Shown in pieces: positions 8,119 to 17,675 of a stretch of DNA of 64,000 bases. The position numbers and the translations under genes are program-made. This DNA is from DASSBQ01 sp040981125 (lineage in GTDB: Bacteria; Nitrospirota; Nitrospiria; Nitrospirales; Nitrospiraceae), in assembly GCA_040981125.1 (NCBI GenBank), contig JANRMQ010000006.1, positions 186,001 through 250,000 on the forward strand, in the 5' to 3' direction. Under the pieces are notes generated by a model. The model made no database searches. It was not told where the DNA came from and saw nothing but the letters and a program-made list of their open reading frames with translations. The number at the start of each line of letters is the position of its first letter. Within the stretch, counting starts at the first letter, position 1.

Positions 8119-9926
8119 TCTTCACCGACTTTCAAAATCGCCAGGAAGGCTTCCTGAGGAACTTCCACCTTGCCGACCGATTTCATGCGCTTCTTGCCCT
8201 CTTTTTGCTTTTCCCAGAGCTTTCGCTTTCGGCTGATGTCACCGCCGTAACATTTCGCCGTGACATTTTTCTTCAGCGCCCCGATTGTTTCGCGCGCGAT
8301 CACCTTACTGCCGATGGCGGCTTGAATCGCGATCTCGAACATCTGCTTCGGAATCAGCTCCTTCATTTTTTCCGCCAACTGGCGGCCGCGCTGATAGGCG
8401 CGATCGCGGTGGGTAATAAACGAGAGCGCGTCAACAGGTTCGGCGTTCAGCAGAATGTCGAGTCTCACCAGATCCGACTCGCGATAGCCGATCAATTCAT
8501 AGTCGAGCGAGGCGTACCCTTGCGTCTTGGATTTGAGCTTGTCGTAGAAGTCGAGGATGACTTCGTTCAGCGGCAGCTCATAGGTCAGCATGACACGGGT
8601 CGGGTCGAGGTACTGCATGCTGCGCTGAATCCCACGGCGTTCCTGGCAGAGTTGAATCAGACTTCCGACATACCGCTCCGGCGCGATCAGTGTCGCGAGA
8701 ATGAACGGCTCTTCAAAGAGTTCGATCGAGCCGGGCGGCGGCAACTCGGCCGGATTATCAATTTCGAGGATGTCTCCTTTCGCCGTCATCACCCGATAGA
8801 CGACCGTCGGCGCCGTGGTAATCAGGGTCAATCCGTACTCACGCTCCAGCCGCTCTTGAATGATCTCCATATGAAGGAGGCCGAGAAAGCCGCAGCGGAA
8901 TCCGAATCCCAGCGCCAGCGATGTTTCCGGCTCGTAGACAAAGGATGAATCGTTCAGGCGCAGCTTCAGCAAGGCGTCGCGGAGATCTTCATACTTGGCG
9001 GTATCGGTCGAATACAGGCCGCAGAAGACGAGCGGCTTGACATCCTTATAACCCGGGAACGGCTGGTCGGTAGGACGGACGGCATCCGTCAGGGTGTCGC
9101 CGATCTTCACGTCCGCGATTTCCTTCATATTGGCGCAGACATAGCCGACTTCCCCGGTCAGGAGCTGCGACGTTTTGGTACGTTTGGGAGTAAATTGCCC
9201 GACCTCCATCACCTCGAATATCCGATCGTTCGACATCACCTTGATTTTCATGCCGGGACGGATCTCCCCATCCACCACCCGCGTGAGGACGATCACGCCT
9301 TGATAATTATCGAACCACGAATCAAAAATGAGGGCCTTTAGCGGGCCTTTGGAATCGCCGGACGGTGGAGGCACGCGTGATACGATGGTTTCCAACACCT
9401 CCACGACACCCCGGCCCTCCTTCGCACTGACCAACATCGCGTCGCCGGCGTCCAGGGTCAGCACTTCGGAGATCTGATGTTTGGTGCCCTCCACATCCGC
9501 GCTGGCCAGGTCGATTTTATTGATCACGGGAATAATGGTGAGGTGGTTGGCCATGGCCAAATTCACGTTGGCGATCGTTTGCGCCTGGACCCCCTGCGTC
9601 GCATCGACCAGTAACAGGGCGCCTTCGCAGGCGGCCAAACTCCTGGACACCTCATAGGTAAAATCGACGTGCCCCGGCGTATCGATCAAATGCAAGGCAT
9701 AGGTATTCCCATCTTTGGCCTGATACCGGATGGCGACCGCATGGGCCTTGATCGTGATTCCGCGTTCACGCTCAAGATCCATCGCATCGAGGATCTGTTC
9801 TCGGAACTCGCGGGCGGTGATGGCGCCCGTGGCTTCTAGGAACCGGTCAGCGAGGGTCGATTTGCCGTGATCAATATGGGCAATGATCGAGAAATTTCGG
9901 ATGAGACTTTGCGAATCCTGATTCAT
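8115..9926 (-). CDS. lepA: elongation factor 4 (LepA)
   Basis: LepA is a ribosome-associated translational GTPase. The frame runs upstream to 10028, but the family N-terminus starts at MNQDSQSLIRNFSIIAHIDHGKST, so the ATG at 9926 is chosen, giving the typical 603 residues. G motifs are AHIDHGKST (G1), DTPGHVDF (G3) and NKIDL (G4). The C-terminus with GGDISRKRKLWEKQKEGKKRM is specific to LepA. The predicted transcription start lies only about 12 bases before the ATG, so the leader is very short and no clear Shine-Dalgarno is seen. It heads the minus-strand operon ending near plsY. Confidence 0.98.
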   Translation of the reverse strand: MNQDSQSLIRNFSIIAHIDHGKSTLADRFLEATGAITAREFREQILDAMDLERERGITIKAHAVAIRYQAKDGNTYALHLIDTPGHVDFTYEVSRSLAACEGALLLVDATQGVQAQTIANVNLAMANHLTIIPVINKIDLASADVEGTKHQISEVLTLDAGDAMLVSAKEGRGVVEVLETIVSRVPPPSGDSKGPLKALIFDSWFDNYQGVIVLTRVVDGEIRPGMKIKVMSNDRIFEVMEVGQFTPKRTKTSQLLTGEVGYVCANMKEIADVKIGDTLTDAVRPTDQPFPGYKDVKPLVFCGLYSTDTAKYEDLRDALLKLRLNDSSFVYEPETSLALGFGFRCGFLGLLHMEIIQERLEREYGLTLITTAPTVVYRVMTAKGDILEIDNPAELPPPGSIELFEEPFILATLIAPERYVGSLIQLCQERRGIQRSMQYLDPTRVMLTYELPLNEVILDFYDKLKSKTQGYASLDYELIGYRESDLVRLDILLNAEPVDALSFITHRDRAYQRGRQLAEKMKELIPKQMFEIAIQAAIGSKVIARETIGALKKNVTAKCYGGDISRKRKLWEKQKEGKKRMKSVGKVEVPQEAFLAILKVGEE

Positions 9927-9944
9927 GCGACCCAAAATCGGTTC

Positions 9945-9973
9945 ATTATAGTTGGTGCCCCGAAGGTTGTCAA
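9945..9973 (-). promoter_or_regulatory. consensus sigma-70 promoter of the lepA operon
   Basis: Read on the minus strand, TTGACA (9968-9973) and TATAAT (9945-9950) are separated by exactly 17 bases, a full consensus match. Transcription would start near 9938. The -35 box overlaps the -35 of the bioA promoter on the other strand by five bases. Confidence 0.75.
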
Positions 9974-9995
9974 AAAAATCACCGGCCGATATAAT
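9967..9995 (+). promoter_or_regulatory. sigma-70 promoter of bioA
   Basis: TTGTCA (9967-9972) and TATAAT (9990-9995) are 17 bases apart, and the start of transcription would be near 10002, about 66 bases before bioA. Its -35 box shares five bases with that of the lepA promoter, so two polymerases could not bind at once. Confidence 0.7.
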
Positions 9996-10067
9996 CCCGC
10001 GGCTGCGGTCGCAATCCAAGGTTTTCATTCATCATTGCGTGTATTTCCCGCCGCTATTGTGCCGCTC

Positions 10068-11438
10068 ATGAACAAGCGCCGACAACAGTTGTCCCGGTGG
10101 GACCACCGGTATCTCTGGCATCCCTTTACGCAAATGCAGGAATGGGAGGCCGAACCGCCGCTCATCATCGAGCGTGGTGAAGGTCCATATCTCTTCGACG
10201 TCGACGGGCGGCGTTATCTGGACGGCGTGTCGTCTCTCTGGGTGAATGTGCATGGACATCGCCATCCTGCGCTGGATCAGGCTCTCACCGCGCAGCTCGA
10301 CAAGATCGCGCATAGCACCTTGCTCGGGCTCTCAAATCCTCCGGCGATCGAGTTGGCTCGGGAACTGGTTCGTCTAGCCCCCAAAGGATTGAGCCGCGTA
10401 TTCTATTCCGATAATGGATCGACCGCCGTGGAGGTCGCCCTCAAAATGGCGGTCCAATATTGGCAGCAACGAATCCCCCCCGTTGCCGCCAAGACCAAGT
10501 TCCTTCGCCTCCGTCTGGCGTATCACGGCGATACGCTGGGCGCGGTCAGCGTGGGCAACATCGAGCTCTTTCACGGCCGTTTTGCGCCCTTGTTGTTCCC
10601 GACGTTGGAAGTGGACGCTCCGTATTGTTATCGCTGCCCGCTGGCGCTCACCTTCCCGTCCTGTCGCATGGCCTGCGTCGAACCGATCGAGCGGCTGCTT
10701 CGCAGCCGGCATCACGAGATTGCGGGGTTCATTCTCGAGCCCATGGTGCAGGCCGCTGCGGGGATGATTACGGCGCCCCCCGGGTATCTCACACGGATTC
10801 GAGACCTCTGCACAAAATATGATGTGCTGCTTATCGCGGACGAAGTCGCGACCGGCTTCGGACGCACAGGCCGCATGTTCGCCTGTCAGCATGAAGGGGT
10901 CACGCCGGATTTGATGGCAATCAGCAAGGGCCTGACCGGCGGCTACCTGCCTCTGGCCGCCACCTTAACGACTGACGAGATCTATCGCGCCTTTCTGGGC
11001 CGGTACGACGAATGGAAAACTTTTTTTCATGGCCATAGTTATACCGGCAATCCGTTGGGCTGCGCCGTGGCGCTCGCGAACATTCGGCTGTTTCGAAAGG
11101 CCCGGACCCTCTTCACACTGAAAGGTACAATAGCGACGCTGACGCGCCTACTCAAGCCTTTGAAGCAGCTCCCACACGTCGGAGACATCAGGCAGCTCGG
11201 TCTGATGATCGGGATTGAACTCGTGAAAGACCGCGACTCTCGGACGCCATATTCACCCGGCGAACGAATCGGTCACCATGTCTCCATGGAAGCGCGGCGC
11301 CGGGGATTGCTTCTGCGCCCTCTCGGCAACGTGCTGGTGCTCATGCCCCCGCTGACGACCAAACCTCGGGAACTTGCCGTAATGGTAGGTATCCTCACGC
11401 GAGCCATCCGGCAGGTGACCGATCCTGCCCATCGCTGA
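10068..11438 (+). CDS. bioA: adenosylmethionine-8-amino-7-oxononanoate aminotransferase
   Basis: BioA transfers an amino group from SAM to 7-keto-8-aminopelargonate in biotin synthesis, using PLP. The frame opens at 9867 but the upstream part covers lepA and the promoters. The ATG at 10068 gives MNKRRQQLSRWDHRYLWHPFTQM, the normal N-terminus, and 456 residues. Key features are DGVSSLWVNVHGHRHP, SDNGSTAVEVALKMA, YHGDTLGAVSVG, LIADEVATGFGRTG and the PLP lysine in AISKGLTGGYLPL. An insert with four Cys (CYRCPLALTFPSCRMAC) is seen in many bacterial BioA proteins. No other biotin gene is nearby. Confidence 0.95.
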   Translation: MNKRRQQLSRWDHRYLWHPFTQMQEWEAEPPLIIERGEGPYLFDVDGRRYLDGVSSLWVNVHGHRHPALDQALTAQLDKIAHSTLLGLSNPPAIELARELVRLAPKGLSRVFYSDNGSTAVEVALKMAVQYWQQRIPPVAAKTKFLRLRLAYHGDTLGAVSVGNIELFHGRFAPLLFPTLEVDAPYCYRCPLALTFPSCRMACVEPIERLLRSRHHEIAGFILEPMVQAAAGMITAPPGYLTRIRDLCTKYDVLLIADEVATGFGRTGRMFACQHEGVTPDLMAISKGLTGGYLPLAATLTTDEIYRAFLGRYDEWKTFFHGHSYTGNPLGCAVALANIRLFRKARTLFTLKGTIATLTRLLKPLKQLPHVGDIRQLGLMIGIELVKDRDSRTPYSPGERIGHHVSMEARRRGLLLRPLGNVLVLMPPLTTKPRELAVMVGILTRAIRQVTDPAHR

Positions 11439-11626
11439 AGCCACAGCTCCGCGTCGAACAAAAGCGGACATGCGGTCCCTATTGTTCGACACAGCCGTCT
11501 CTAAATTCGAACATCAGTGGAACTCTTCAATTCTCTATAGTTTCGCCACCTTAGGAGTGGCATGCCAAGTGCTACACTTACTGCATGTTACGTTGTTCGG
11601 CAGACTTGTACTAACCGTCCCTGACT

Positions 11627-12856
11627 ATGAGACGTTGGATCATCGGCGTGGCCCTCACCCTTCTCGCCGGTTCCGCCTCCCCGGTCTCAGCGCAACAATC
11701 TCAACAGCAGATGACGCTTCTACTCCAGCGGATTCAATTTTCCGATGCCGCCGCAGCAAAAGGTCCGGCCGCCATCCCTTTTACCATCGCGACACCGGTT
11801 CTCAATACGTCGTTTCGGACCAGTTCATTCGTCGCTCCGGCTGCGCCGACCCGTCTCAAGGACCTGGTGCCCGAATCCGAACGCCCTCGGACGCAAGGCC
11901 TTGTCGCCGCTTCAACCTGGCTCAACGGCCAATTCTTCACCGAAGGGGAAGTCGCCAACAACTCCGCCGACGATCGGCCCGGCATCTCACGCATCGATCA
12001 ACGCGAGGATTCTTCCAAGCGGATGGTCCGCTTTGCGATCAGCGGGGCGACCCAACAGTTTCGATATGGCGCCAATTATCGCTCGGCCGGCAGGGCGTTC
12101 TTCAACAGTCCCGACCAAACGGTGCGCGAACTGTGGGGAGAAATGCAGTGGGGCTTCACGAAGTTTCGCAGCGTCGTCGGAGAGATGTGGAACAATGTCG
12201 ATCTTGACCCGTCCCAACCGCGCATTGAGCAGCGGTACAGCCGCATCGGTGTCGCGCTGGCGAAACCATCCTGGCCTGAATTCAGCCTCACGTATGCGCG
12301 GAATGCGTCGAACAGCCTGTTTGACCCGGCCGGCCTGCTTCCCCAGCGCATGCGGAGCAACAGCATTGAAGGAGCTCTGGCCTATAGCGGGAGAGGGTGG
12401 AACGCGCGGCTCGCCTCCAGCTATATCGTGATGGCCGACGCACTCCGGGCCGGTGTGGAGAATGTCGCGTTGTCCCAGAGCTTGAGCGGCCTGTATTGCC
12501 CTTTCAATACCTTGACGATCATGCCGATGCTGAGCTATCGGACTGAGCAGCAACCCTGGTCAGGCGCCCGCATGCAAACCCCCACCGCTTCGGTGTCGCT
12601 CCAATACAAGCAAAGCCAGCGGCTGCTGGTGAGCGCGATGGGCGGGTACACGAGCTCGCGATCCACGGATCGCGCGACCAATAGCGAAAGTATCGTGAGC
12701 CGGGGTCTCTTTGCATTCAGACTCGATCCCATTTACGGACGAGCCGCCATGCTGTCGCTGGAAGCGGCCTATACCAACACGATGAACCACGCCAGTCCCT
12801 CCACGGACGCAGAGGATATCTCCGGCCTCTTACGACTCCTTATCGCCTCCCTTTAG
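11627..12856 (+). CDS. secreted protein, probable outer-membrane beta-barrel, function unknown
   Basis: The 409-residue product begins with a signal peptide (MRRWIIGVALTLLAGSASPVSAQQ, cut near residue 22). A Ser/Gln/Ala-rich linker follows. From about residue 100 the sequence alternates polar and hydrophobic residues with many aromatic and Arg/Ser positions (for example FRYGANYRSAGRAFF, FSLTYARNASN, ASVSLQYKQSQRLLVSAMGGYTSS), as expected for amphipathic beta strands of an outer-membrane barrel. I do not recognise a named family. It stands alone, 188 bases after bioA, and its stop codon is followed directly by a palindromic repeat that may end transcription. Confidence 0.6.
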   Translation: MRRWIIGVALTLLAGSASPVSAQQSQQQMTLLLQRIQFSDAAAAKGPAAIPFTIATPVLNTSFRTSSFVAPAAPTRLKDLVPESERPRTQGLVAASTWLNGQFFTEGEVANNSADDRPGISRIDQREDSSKRMVRFAISGATQQFRYGANYRSAGRAFFNSPDQTVRELWGEMQWGFTKFRSVVGEMWNNVDLDPSQPRIEQRYSRIGVALAKPSWPEFSLTYARNASNSLFDPAGLLPQRMRSNSIEGALAYSGRGWNARLASSYIVMADALRAGVENVALSQSLSGLYCPFNTLTIMPMLSYRTEQQPWSGARMQTPTASVSLQYKQSQRLLVSAMGGYTSSRSTDRATNSESIVSRGLFAFRLDPIYGRAAMLSLEAAYTNTMNHASPSTDAEDISGLLRLLIASL

Positions 12857-12857
12857 C

Positions 12858-12979
12858 AGGATGTTGAAAAACCCCGCCAGCTTTGTTCTCGCGGCGCTCA
12901 GAGACTCCACGTACCGAAAAGAGTACGTCTCGTCCCCTCGCTGGCTGCAGCCTCGCTGGACGGCCTTTTTGAACATCCT
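12858..12979. repeat. 122-bp palindromic intergenic repeat (MITE-like)
   Basis: The ends are inverted copies: AGGATGTTGAAAAA at 12858 and, on the other strand from 12979, AGGATGTTCAAAAA, followed by CCGCCAGC versus CCGTCCAGC. The middle holds a perfect six-base arm hairpin (ACGTAC and GTACGT around CGAAAAGA). The element has no coding frame and sits between the stop of the barrel protein and the SAM hydrolase gene. I believe related elements recur in Nitrospira intergenic regions, but only one copy is in this window. Confidence 0.7.
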
Positions 12980-13059
12980 CTAGTGTCAGGGATAAGCTCC
13001 TATATCCACGAGGTAGGGAAGATAGCTTTTCAAGAGGCTGCCAATCCGACTGGCGAGGA

Positions 13060-13863
13060 CTAGGTCAGTTCGATTCGGGCGCCCCGGCCGATCCCAAGCA
13101 GCTCAGCGGCATTGCCTTCTCGGACAAACACTTCAATCTGCCCGTTACTGTTAATCAGCGCTTGCGGCACGCCGGAATCGCCGTCGCTGTAGCTGCTCAC
13201 CAGACCTTCGATCGTCTGCCCGCCAAGACGTAGGGAAGAAGCAGCCCGCTTGGTTACTCCGCGGACTTCTTTCAGCTCAAAAGAAGTCAGATTCGAAATG
13301 AGATTGCCGAAGTGATCGACATGCATGATCTGCCCGGCCATGACCTGCCGGTCCCAGCCGGGAGCCGCCGTAGGAATCCGCTCATACGTCGTCAGAAGAC
13401 GCCCGAAGGAACTCACCGCCTGCCCTTTGGTCAACCAGGCCGCAGCCGGGGCGAAAAGATCCCGGCCGTCAAACGTTGAACCTTGGGAGTCCAGTCGATA
13501 TTGCCGATTCTCGATCTGCCGGATCTCCACGCCGGTCTCCTCGTCGCAAACATAGGTGAAGAGCCCGTTATCCGGTCCGATAAAGAAATACCGGGACGTG
13601 GAGATCAGCAGTGGGCGGCGATTGCTCCCGACCCCGGGATCCACGACCGCGACATGGACGGTACCGTCGGGAAAGTAACGATAGCAAGATTTCAGCAGGT
13701 AGGCGGCGCCGGCAATGTCGTGCGGCGCGACCTCATGAGAGAGGTCGGCGATCCGCGCCTGGGGATTGATGTTCAGGATCACGCCCTTCATGCTCGCGAC
13801 AAAATAATCCCGGGTTCCGAAATCGGTCAGCAGGGTCATCACCGACAGCGCCCCCGGCATCAA
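13060..13863 (-). CDS. SAM hydroxide adenosyltransferase (DUF62 family)
   Basis: Members of this family hydrolyse S-adenosylmethionine to adenosine and methionine and are relatives of bacterial fluorinases and chlorinases. Visible motifs are LLTDFGTRDYFVASMKGVI near the start, ADLSHEVAPHDIAGAAYLL, VHVAVVDPGVGSNRRPL, GPDNGLFTYV, and HVDHFGNLISNL at about 185. The C-terminal beta domain follows. The 267-residue length is normal. Translation may really start at the ATG eight codons in (MTLLTDFG). It is the last gene of the pyr operon, four bases after greA. Confidence 0.88.
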   Translation of the reverse strand: MMPGALSVMTLLTDFGTRDYFVASMKGVILNINPQARIADLSHEVAPHDIAGAAYLLKSCYRYFPDGTVHVAVVDPGVGSNRRPLLISTSRYFFIGPDNGLFTYVCDEETGVEIRQIENRQYRLDSQGSTFDGRDLFAPAAAWLTKGQAVSSFGRLLTTYERIPTAAPGWDRQVMAGQIMHVDHFGNLISNLTSFELKEVRGVTKRAASSLRLGGQTIEGLVSSYSDGDSGVPQALINSNGQIEVFVREGNAAELLGIGRGARIELT

Positions 13864-13867
13864 CCCC

Positions 13868-14344
13868 TCACAACTCGTCGAAACGGATTTCGAGCACCTC
13901 GTACTCCACCACCTTGACCGGAGTGGTGACCTCGACCAGATCTCCGACGCGTTTGCCGATCAGCGCGCGGCCGACCGGCGACTGCACCGAAATCCGGGCG
14001 AGTTTGAGATCGGCCTCATCCTGCCCGACCAGGGTATATTCCTTCTTCTGCTGTGCTTCCTGCTCGATCACTACCACAGTCGCCCCAAAGACCACCGTCT
14101 CGCTGGTGCGCCCCGCCGTCTCGATGATGCGCGCGTCGGCGAGCTTGGATTCGAGTTCAATGAGTCGGGCCTCGATGAAACCTTGGCGTTCCTTGGCTGC
14201 GTCATATTCGGCATTCTCGCTCAGGTCGCCGTGGGCGCGCGCCTCGGCAATGGCCTCAATCACTTTGGGCCGTTCCACTTTCCGCAATCGATCCAACTCC
14301 GCTTTGAGCGCTTCATATCCCTTCTTCGTAATCGGTGTCGGCAT
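13868..14344 (-). CDS. greA: transcription elongation factor GreA
   Basis: GreA rescues backtracked RNA polymerase by stimulating transcript cleavage. The 158-residue protein has the N-terminal coiled coil (about 1-75, with LSENAEYDAAKERQ containing the acidic tip residues) and the C-terminal FKBP-like domain (ISVQSPVGRALIGKRVGDLVEVTTP). It follows carB by 46 bases on the same strand, so a general transcription factor lies downstream of the pyrimidine attenuator unless an internal promoter exists. Confidence 0.97.
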   Translation of the reverse strand: MPTPITKKGYEALKAELDRLRKVERPKVIEAIAEARAHGDLSENAEYDAAKERQGFIEARLIELESKLADARIIETAGRTSETVVFGATVVVIEQEAQQKKEYTLVGQDEADLKLARISVQSPVGRALIGKRVGDLVEVTTPVKVVEYEVLEIRFDEL

Positions 14345-14390
14345 TGGTCCCTCGGATCGTTGATGGCAAGAACACGGTTCGCGTCAGGTT

Positions 14391-17300
14391 CTACCGAACG
14401 CCGTGGTATTCCTGAAGCGGCCGTATGGTCAATCCTTTTTTTATAACGGCTTCGATGCCCATCACGGCGGCCAGGGCGCCTCGCATGGTCGTGTAATAGG
14501 GCACGCCTTTATGGAGGGCTTCCCGTCTGATGGAGAGAGAATCCGCCTGAGCCGCGGCCGTCTTGACGGTGTTGATGACCAAGGCGACGTCGCCGTTCTT
14601 AATATGGTCCACAATGTGCGGCCGGCCCTCCTGCACCTTGTTCACCGTCTCTACCGTCATGCCGTTCTCCCGCAAATATTGAGCTGTGCCGGACGTCGCC
14701 GTAATGCGGAATCCCAGCCTTCCGAGCCTCATCGCCACGTCGCAGGCAAGCGCACGGTCTTCCAGCTTGACGCTGAGAAAAGCGGTGCCCCCGGTCGGCA
14801 ACATCGCGCCCGCGCCGGCTTGAGATTTGACAAAGGCCCACCCGAAATCGCTGTCGATGCCCATGACCTCCCCGGTGGATTTCATCTCGGGCCCCAGCAG
14901 CACATCCACGCCGGCAAACTTGGTAAACGGAAACACGGCTTCTTTGACGGACAAATGCGTCGGTGTGGGAGCCTCCAGGAACTGCAGATCCGCTAAGGTG
15001 CGACCGACCATGACCTTCATCGCCAATTTCGCCAACGGGACACCGATGGCTTTGCTCACAAACGGGACGGTCCGCGATCCTCGCGGATTGACCTCCAAGA
15101 CGAACACTGTGCCGTCCTTGACGGCGAACTGGGCGTTCATGAGCCCCACGACCCCCAACTCCAGCGCCAGTGCCGTCATCTGCCGGCGGATCTCATCGAT
15201 GATGGAGCGGTCCAACGTATAGGGCGGAAGCGAACAGGCAGAGTCGCCGGAATGAACCCCGGCTTCTTCAATATGTTCCATAATGCCGGCCACGACCACA
15301 GTCCGGCCGTCTGAAATGGCATCCGCGTCCACTTCAATGGCATCCCGGAGATATTGATCGATCAACACGGGATGCTTCGGCGAGGCCTTCACCGCCGACC
15401 CCATGTATTCCAGCAACCCCGCTTCATCGTAAACGATCTGCATCGAGCGGCCCCCCAAGACATAGGAGGGACGAACCATCACGGGATAGGTGATCTTGGC
15501 CGCAATCCGAACCGCCTCCTCCACCGATCGAGCCGTGCCGCTTTCTGCCTGCTGTAAACCCAGCTTGTTGAGCAAATCGCGGAAGCGTTCCCGATCTTCC
15601 GCCCGATCGATCGCGTCCGGGCTGGTGCCGAGGATGGTGACTCCCGCTTTTGACAGCGGCAAGGCCAACTTAAGGGGCGTTTGACCGCCGAACTGCAGCA
15701 CGACCCCGAACGGCCGCTCACGTTCGATGATGTTCAGCACGTCCTCCTCGGTCAGCGGCTCGAAGTAGAGGCGGTCGGACGTGTCGTAATCCGTGCTGAC
15801 GGTCTCGGGATTGCAATTCACCATGATGGTTTCGATGTTTTCCTCGTGCAACGCCATCGCCGCATGCACACAGCAATAGTCGAATTCGATCCCTTGGCCG
15901 ATGCGATTGGGGCCGCCGCCGAGGATCATGACCTTCTTTCGGTCGGTCGGCCTGGATTCGCATTCCCGCTCATACGTGGAGTACAGATACGGCGTATGGG
16001 CTTCGAACTCCGCCGCGCACGTATCCACGCGCTTATACGTCACGCGCGCGTGCCCGGTCGCAGAAGCGGTCCGCTGCTGCCGGACCGCCGCCGGCGCCAT
16101 ACCGGTCAATTGCGCGATCCGCTCATCTGAAAACCCGAGTGCTTTTGCGCCTCGAAGCAGGTCATCCGAAATGTTCCCCGCGGCGTCGTGGTTATATAGA
16201 CCGATCAAGCGGCTCTCAAACTCGACGATCTCGCGGATTTGGTCCAAGAACCAAGGATCAATTTTGGTCAGCGCATGCAGCTCCTCGACGGTCATCCCCA
16301 AGCGCAGTCCGTCCGCCACGCGCCACAATCGGTCCGGGAAGGGCGTACGAACGGCCGTGCGAATCCGTTCCAGCAATTCCTCTCGATTCGCGCCGGCCTG
16401 CAGTCCGTGGTCGAGATTCAATTTGGAAGTCAGGCCGAATTGATCGAGTTCGAGGGAACGAATCGCCTTGTGCAGGGATTCCTTAAACGTTCGGCCGATC
16501 GCCATGACTTCGCCGACCGACTTCATCTGAGTCGTCAGCGTGGGGTCGGCGCCCGGAAATTTTTGGAAGGCGAACCGGGGGATCTTGACGACGACATAAT
16601 CGATGGTCGGCTCGAAAGAGGCCTTCGTCACGCCGGTGATATCGTTCGGGATTTCATCCAACGTGTATCCCACCGCCAATTTGGCCGCAATTTTGGCGAT
16701 CGGATAGCCCGTCGCTTTGGACGCGAGGGCGGAACTGCGGGACACACGGGGATTCATTTCGATCACCACCATGTCGCCGTTCGCGGGATTGATGCCGAAT
16801 TGAATATTGGAGCCGCCCGTGTCCACTCCGATCTCGCGAATGATCCGGACGGCGGCGTCCCGCATCAGTTGATATTCCTTGTCGGTCAGCGTCATGGCCG
16901 GCGCCACGGTGATGCTGTCGCCCGTGTGGATCCCCATCGGGTCCAGGTTCTCAATCGGGCAGACAATGACGACGTTGTCCTTGAGGTCGCGCATCACCTC
17001 CAGCTCAAATTCCTTCCAACCGATCACCGACTGTTCGATCAAGACCTGGCGTACAGGGCTCATGGCCAAGCCCCATTCCACATGCTTGCGGAACTCCTCG
17101 ATGTTGTACGCGATGTTGCCGCCGGTTCCGCCCAGCGTGAAAGAAGGCCGGACAATCGCCGGGAACCCGATGGATTTCACCTGTTCCTCGGCTTCGAATA
17201 AGGACGTAGTAACGGCGCTGTCCGGAACTTTCAGGCCGATGCGCCACATGGCTTGCCGGAATGCGTCACGATCCTCCGCCTTGTGGATCGCGTCGGCGGT

Positions 17301-17654
17301 GGCGCCGATCAGTTTGACGCCGTACTTCTCGAGGACGCCCCGTTTCGCCAAGCCGACGGCCGTATTGAGCGCCGTTTGCCCCCCCATCGTCGGCAGGATC
17401 GCATCCGGCCGCTCGCATTCGATGACTTTTTCCACGACTTCCAACGTGATCGGTTCCACGTAGGTGCGGTCGGCAAAATCCGGATCCGTCATGATCGTGG
17501 CCGGATTGCTGTTGATCAGCACCACGCGATAGCCCTCTTCCTTCAAGGCCTTGCAGGCTTGCGTCCCCGAGTAATCGAACTCACAAGCCTGTCCGATGAC
17601 GATAGGGCCGGAACCGATCAAAAGAATAGATTGGATGTCTGTGCGGCGCGGCAC
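14391..17654 (-). CDS. carB: carbamoyl-phosphate synthase large subunit
   Basis: CarB makes carbamoyl phosphate from bicarbonate, ATP and ammonia delivered by CarA, feeding pyrimidine and arginine synthesis. The 1087-residue protein has the typical duplicated layout. The first ATP-grasp half starts MPRRTDIQSILLIGSGPIVIGQACEFDYSG (shown over residues 1-30). The oligomerisation region follows, then the second half (KVMILGGGPNRIGQGIEFDY near 560), and an allosteric MGS domain in the last 140 residues. Length and motifs are normal. It is separated from carA by the sppA and M48 protease genes, an unusual insertion. Confidence 0.98.
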   Translation of the reverse strand: MPRRTDIQSILLIGSGPIVIGQACEFDYSGTQACKALKEEGYRVVLINSNPATIMTDPDFADRTYVEPITLEVVEKVIECERPDAILPTMGGQTALNTAVGLAKRGVLEKYGVKLIGATADAIHKAEDRDAFRQAMWRIGLKVPDSAVTTSLFEAEEQVKSIGFPAIVRPSFTLGGTGGNIAYNIEEFRKHVEWGLAMSPVRQVLIEQSVIGWKEFELEVMRDLKDNVVIVCPIENLDPMGIHTGDSITVAPAMTLTDKEYQLMRDAAVRIIREIGVDTGGSNIQFGINPANGDMVVIEMNPRVSRSSALASKATGYPIAKIAAKLAVGYTLDEIPNDITGVTKASFEPTIDYVVVKIPRFAFQKFPGADPTLTTQMKSVGEVMAIGRTFKESLHKAIRSLELDQFGLTSKLNLDHGLQAGANREELLERIRTAVRTPFPDRLWRVADGLRLGMTVEELHALTKIDPWFLDQIREIVEFESRLIGLYNHDAAGNISDDLLRGAKALGFSDERIAQLTGMAPAAVRQQRTASATGHARVTYKRVDTCAAEFEAHTPYLYSTYERECESRPTDRKKVMILGGGPNRIGQGIEFDYCCVHAAMALHEENIETIMVNCNPETVSTDYDTSDRLYFEPLTEEDVLNIIERERPFGVVLQFGGQTPLKLALPLSKAGVTILGTSPDAIDRAEDRERFRDLLNKLGLQQAESGTARSVEEAVRIAAKITYPVMVRPSYVLGGRSMQIVYDEAGLLEYMGSAVKASPKHPVLIDQYLRDAIEVDADAISDGRTVVVAGIMEHIEEAGVHSGDSACSLPPYTLDRSIIDEIRRQMTALALELGVVGLMNAQFAVKDGTVFVLEVNPRGSRTVPFVSKAIGVPLAKLAMKVMVGRTLADLQFLEAPTPTHLSVKEAVFPFTKFAGVDVLLGPEMKSTGEVMGIDSDFGWAFVKSQAGAGAMLPTGGTAFLSVKLEDRALACDVAMRLGRLGFRITATSGTAQYLRENGMTVETVNKVQEGRPHIVDHIKNGDVALVINTVKTAAAQADSLSIRREALHKGVPYYTTMRGALAAVMGIEAVIKKGLTIRPLQEYHGVR

Positions 17655-17675
17655 GAATAACCTCGTGGTTGTGAA

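Noticed and set aside
16239..17201. Plus-strand open frame of 320 codons opposite carB
   Set aside because: Shadow of carB; His/Arg-rich and without recognisable domains.
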